Assembly: GCA_034769895.1 (NCBI GenBank)
Contig: CM068373.1
Coordinates: 433,919,080 to 433,983,079, forward strand
Length of the DNA: 64,000 nucleotides
Direction: 5' to 3'
Source: Magicicada septendecula
Lineage: Eukaryota > Arthropoda > Insecta > Hemiptera > Cicadidae
Both the position numbers and the translations under genes were made by a program. This document shows positions 63,619 to 64,000 of the stretch, in pieces (position 1 is the first letter of the stretch; each line of letters begins with the position of its first letter). The notes under the pieces were generated by a model. It was not told the DNA's origin. It saw only the letters and a program-made list of their open reading frames with translations, and searched no databases.

Positions 63619-64000
63619 TTATATGATAGAACACTGTTATATATATATATACATTGAATCCTATTCATCATGATCATCTTCATTATTTTCAGCTTTCTTT
63701 TTGACATGATAATGTCTTTTGGCTGGCCATCATTTGAAAATTTCTGTAACGCTGTAAACTGTAACGCATCACGCTGCATGACGTCATTCTTGCGTGACGT
63801 CATTGGGATTGTTGTAAATAAACGTTTGTTTTGATACGTCGCAATATATTATAATGTGTTAAAAATAATATCACTGCAAACAATTAAACCAGATTTATAA
63901 AGCGTCCTCAAAGTTTAAAATCAAGTCTTAGCACAATTTACCAGCCGGGAATCGTTAACTAAAACCGCGACCGCTAACATGCTAACGTCGTCGCAGATTA
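63619..64000. other. No recognisable gene
   Basis: A (TA)n run at 63,636-63,652; doubled TGACGTCAT strings near 63,780 and 63,796. Confidence 0.4.

Overview
The window looks like one stretch of a large, AT-rich, repeat-packed arthropod genome, most probably an insect. I recognise no conserved host gene with confidence. The clues to the host are an R1-clade LINE, a Jockey-clade LINE, a mariner transposase remnant, a tRNA-derived SINE, solo LTRs of Ty3/gypsy type and many Penelope-like element (PLE) remnants. Nearly every coding stretch is a broken transposon fragment.

Layout. 0-2.1 kb: fold-back repeats and a 77-bp tandem repeat. 2.1-5.0 kb: an internally deleted Ty3/gypsy pol (protease, start of RT, end of integrase), a polypurine tract, the start of a 3' LTR and a degenerate 176-bp tandem repeat. 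5-16 kb: mostly AT-rich DNA with one weak candidate exon, a few dispersed repeats and a (TGCG)n(TG)n block. 16-30 kb: LINE 3' ends with triplet-repeat tails, a PLE endonuclease remnant, solo LTRs, a 22-bp array, an integrase fragment and a SINE inserted in a LINE with a 16-bp target-site duplication (TSD). 30-40 kb: solo LTRs, one nested in another, a 45-bp minisatellite, triplet repeats and a 150-bp-arm palindrome. 40-52.6 kb: LINE 3' fragments and more inverted repeats. 52.7-54.4 kb: a fold-back hairpin, then a 5'-truncated PLE with a GIY-YIG domain inserted with a 13-bp TSD. 55-60.7 kb: a LINE, a mariner split by a fold-back PLE, and an R1 element. 61.8-63.6 kb: two solo LTRs, one carrying a perfect palindrome with its own 12-bp TSD.

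The unifying theme is a set of at least ten sequence-unrelated fold-back (inverted-repeat) families. In each, the arms carry a hammerhead-ribozyme-like core, read outward: 3-4 bp stem I, CUGANGA, one extra base, a short stem II, GAA, a tiny self-complementary stem III (ACGU, ACGCGU, ACAUGU, AAGCUU, AUCGAU or AACUAGUU), then the H17 position. That is the minimal, dimer-type hammerhead known from pseudo-LTRs of Penelope-like elements. It fits the PLE endonuclease remnants here, one of which has an intact motif just downstream of its ORF. I name the families A-K by their sequence. LINE families are named N1 (GAA/GAT-tailed), N2, N3, N4, N5 and N6; Jockey and R1 are named directly.

Regions called empty are those where I saw no coding, RNA or repeat signal by eye; low-copy or diverged genes could be missed.
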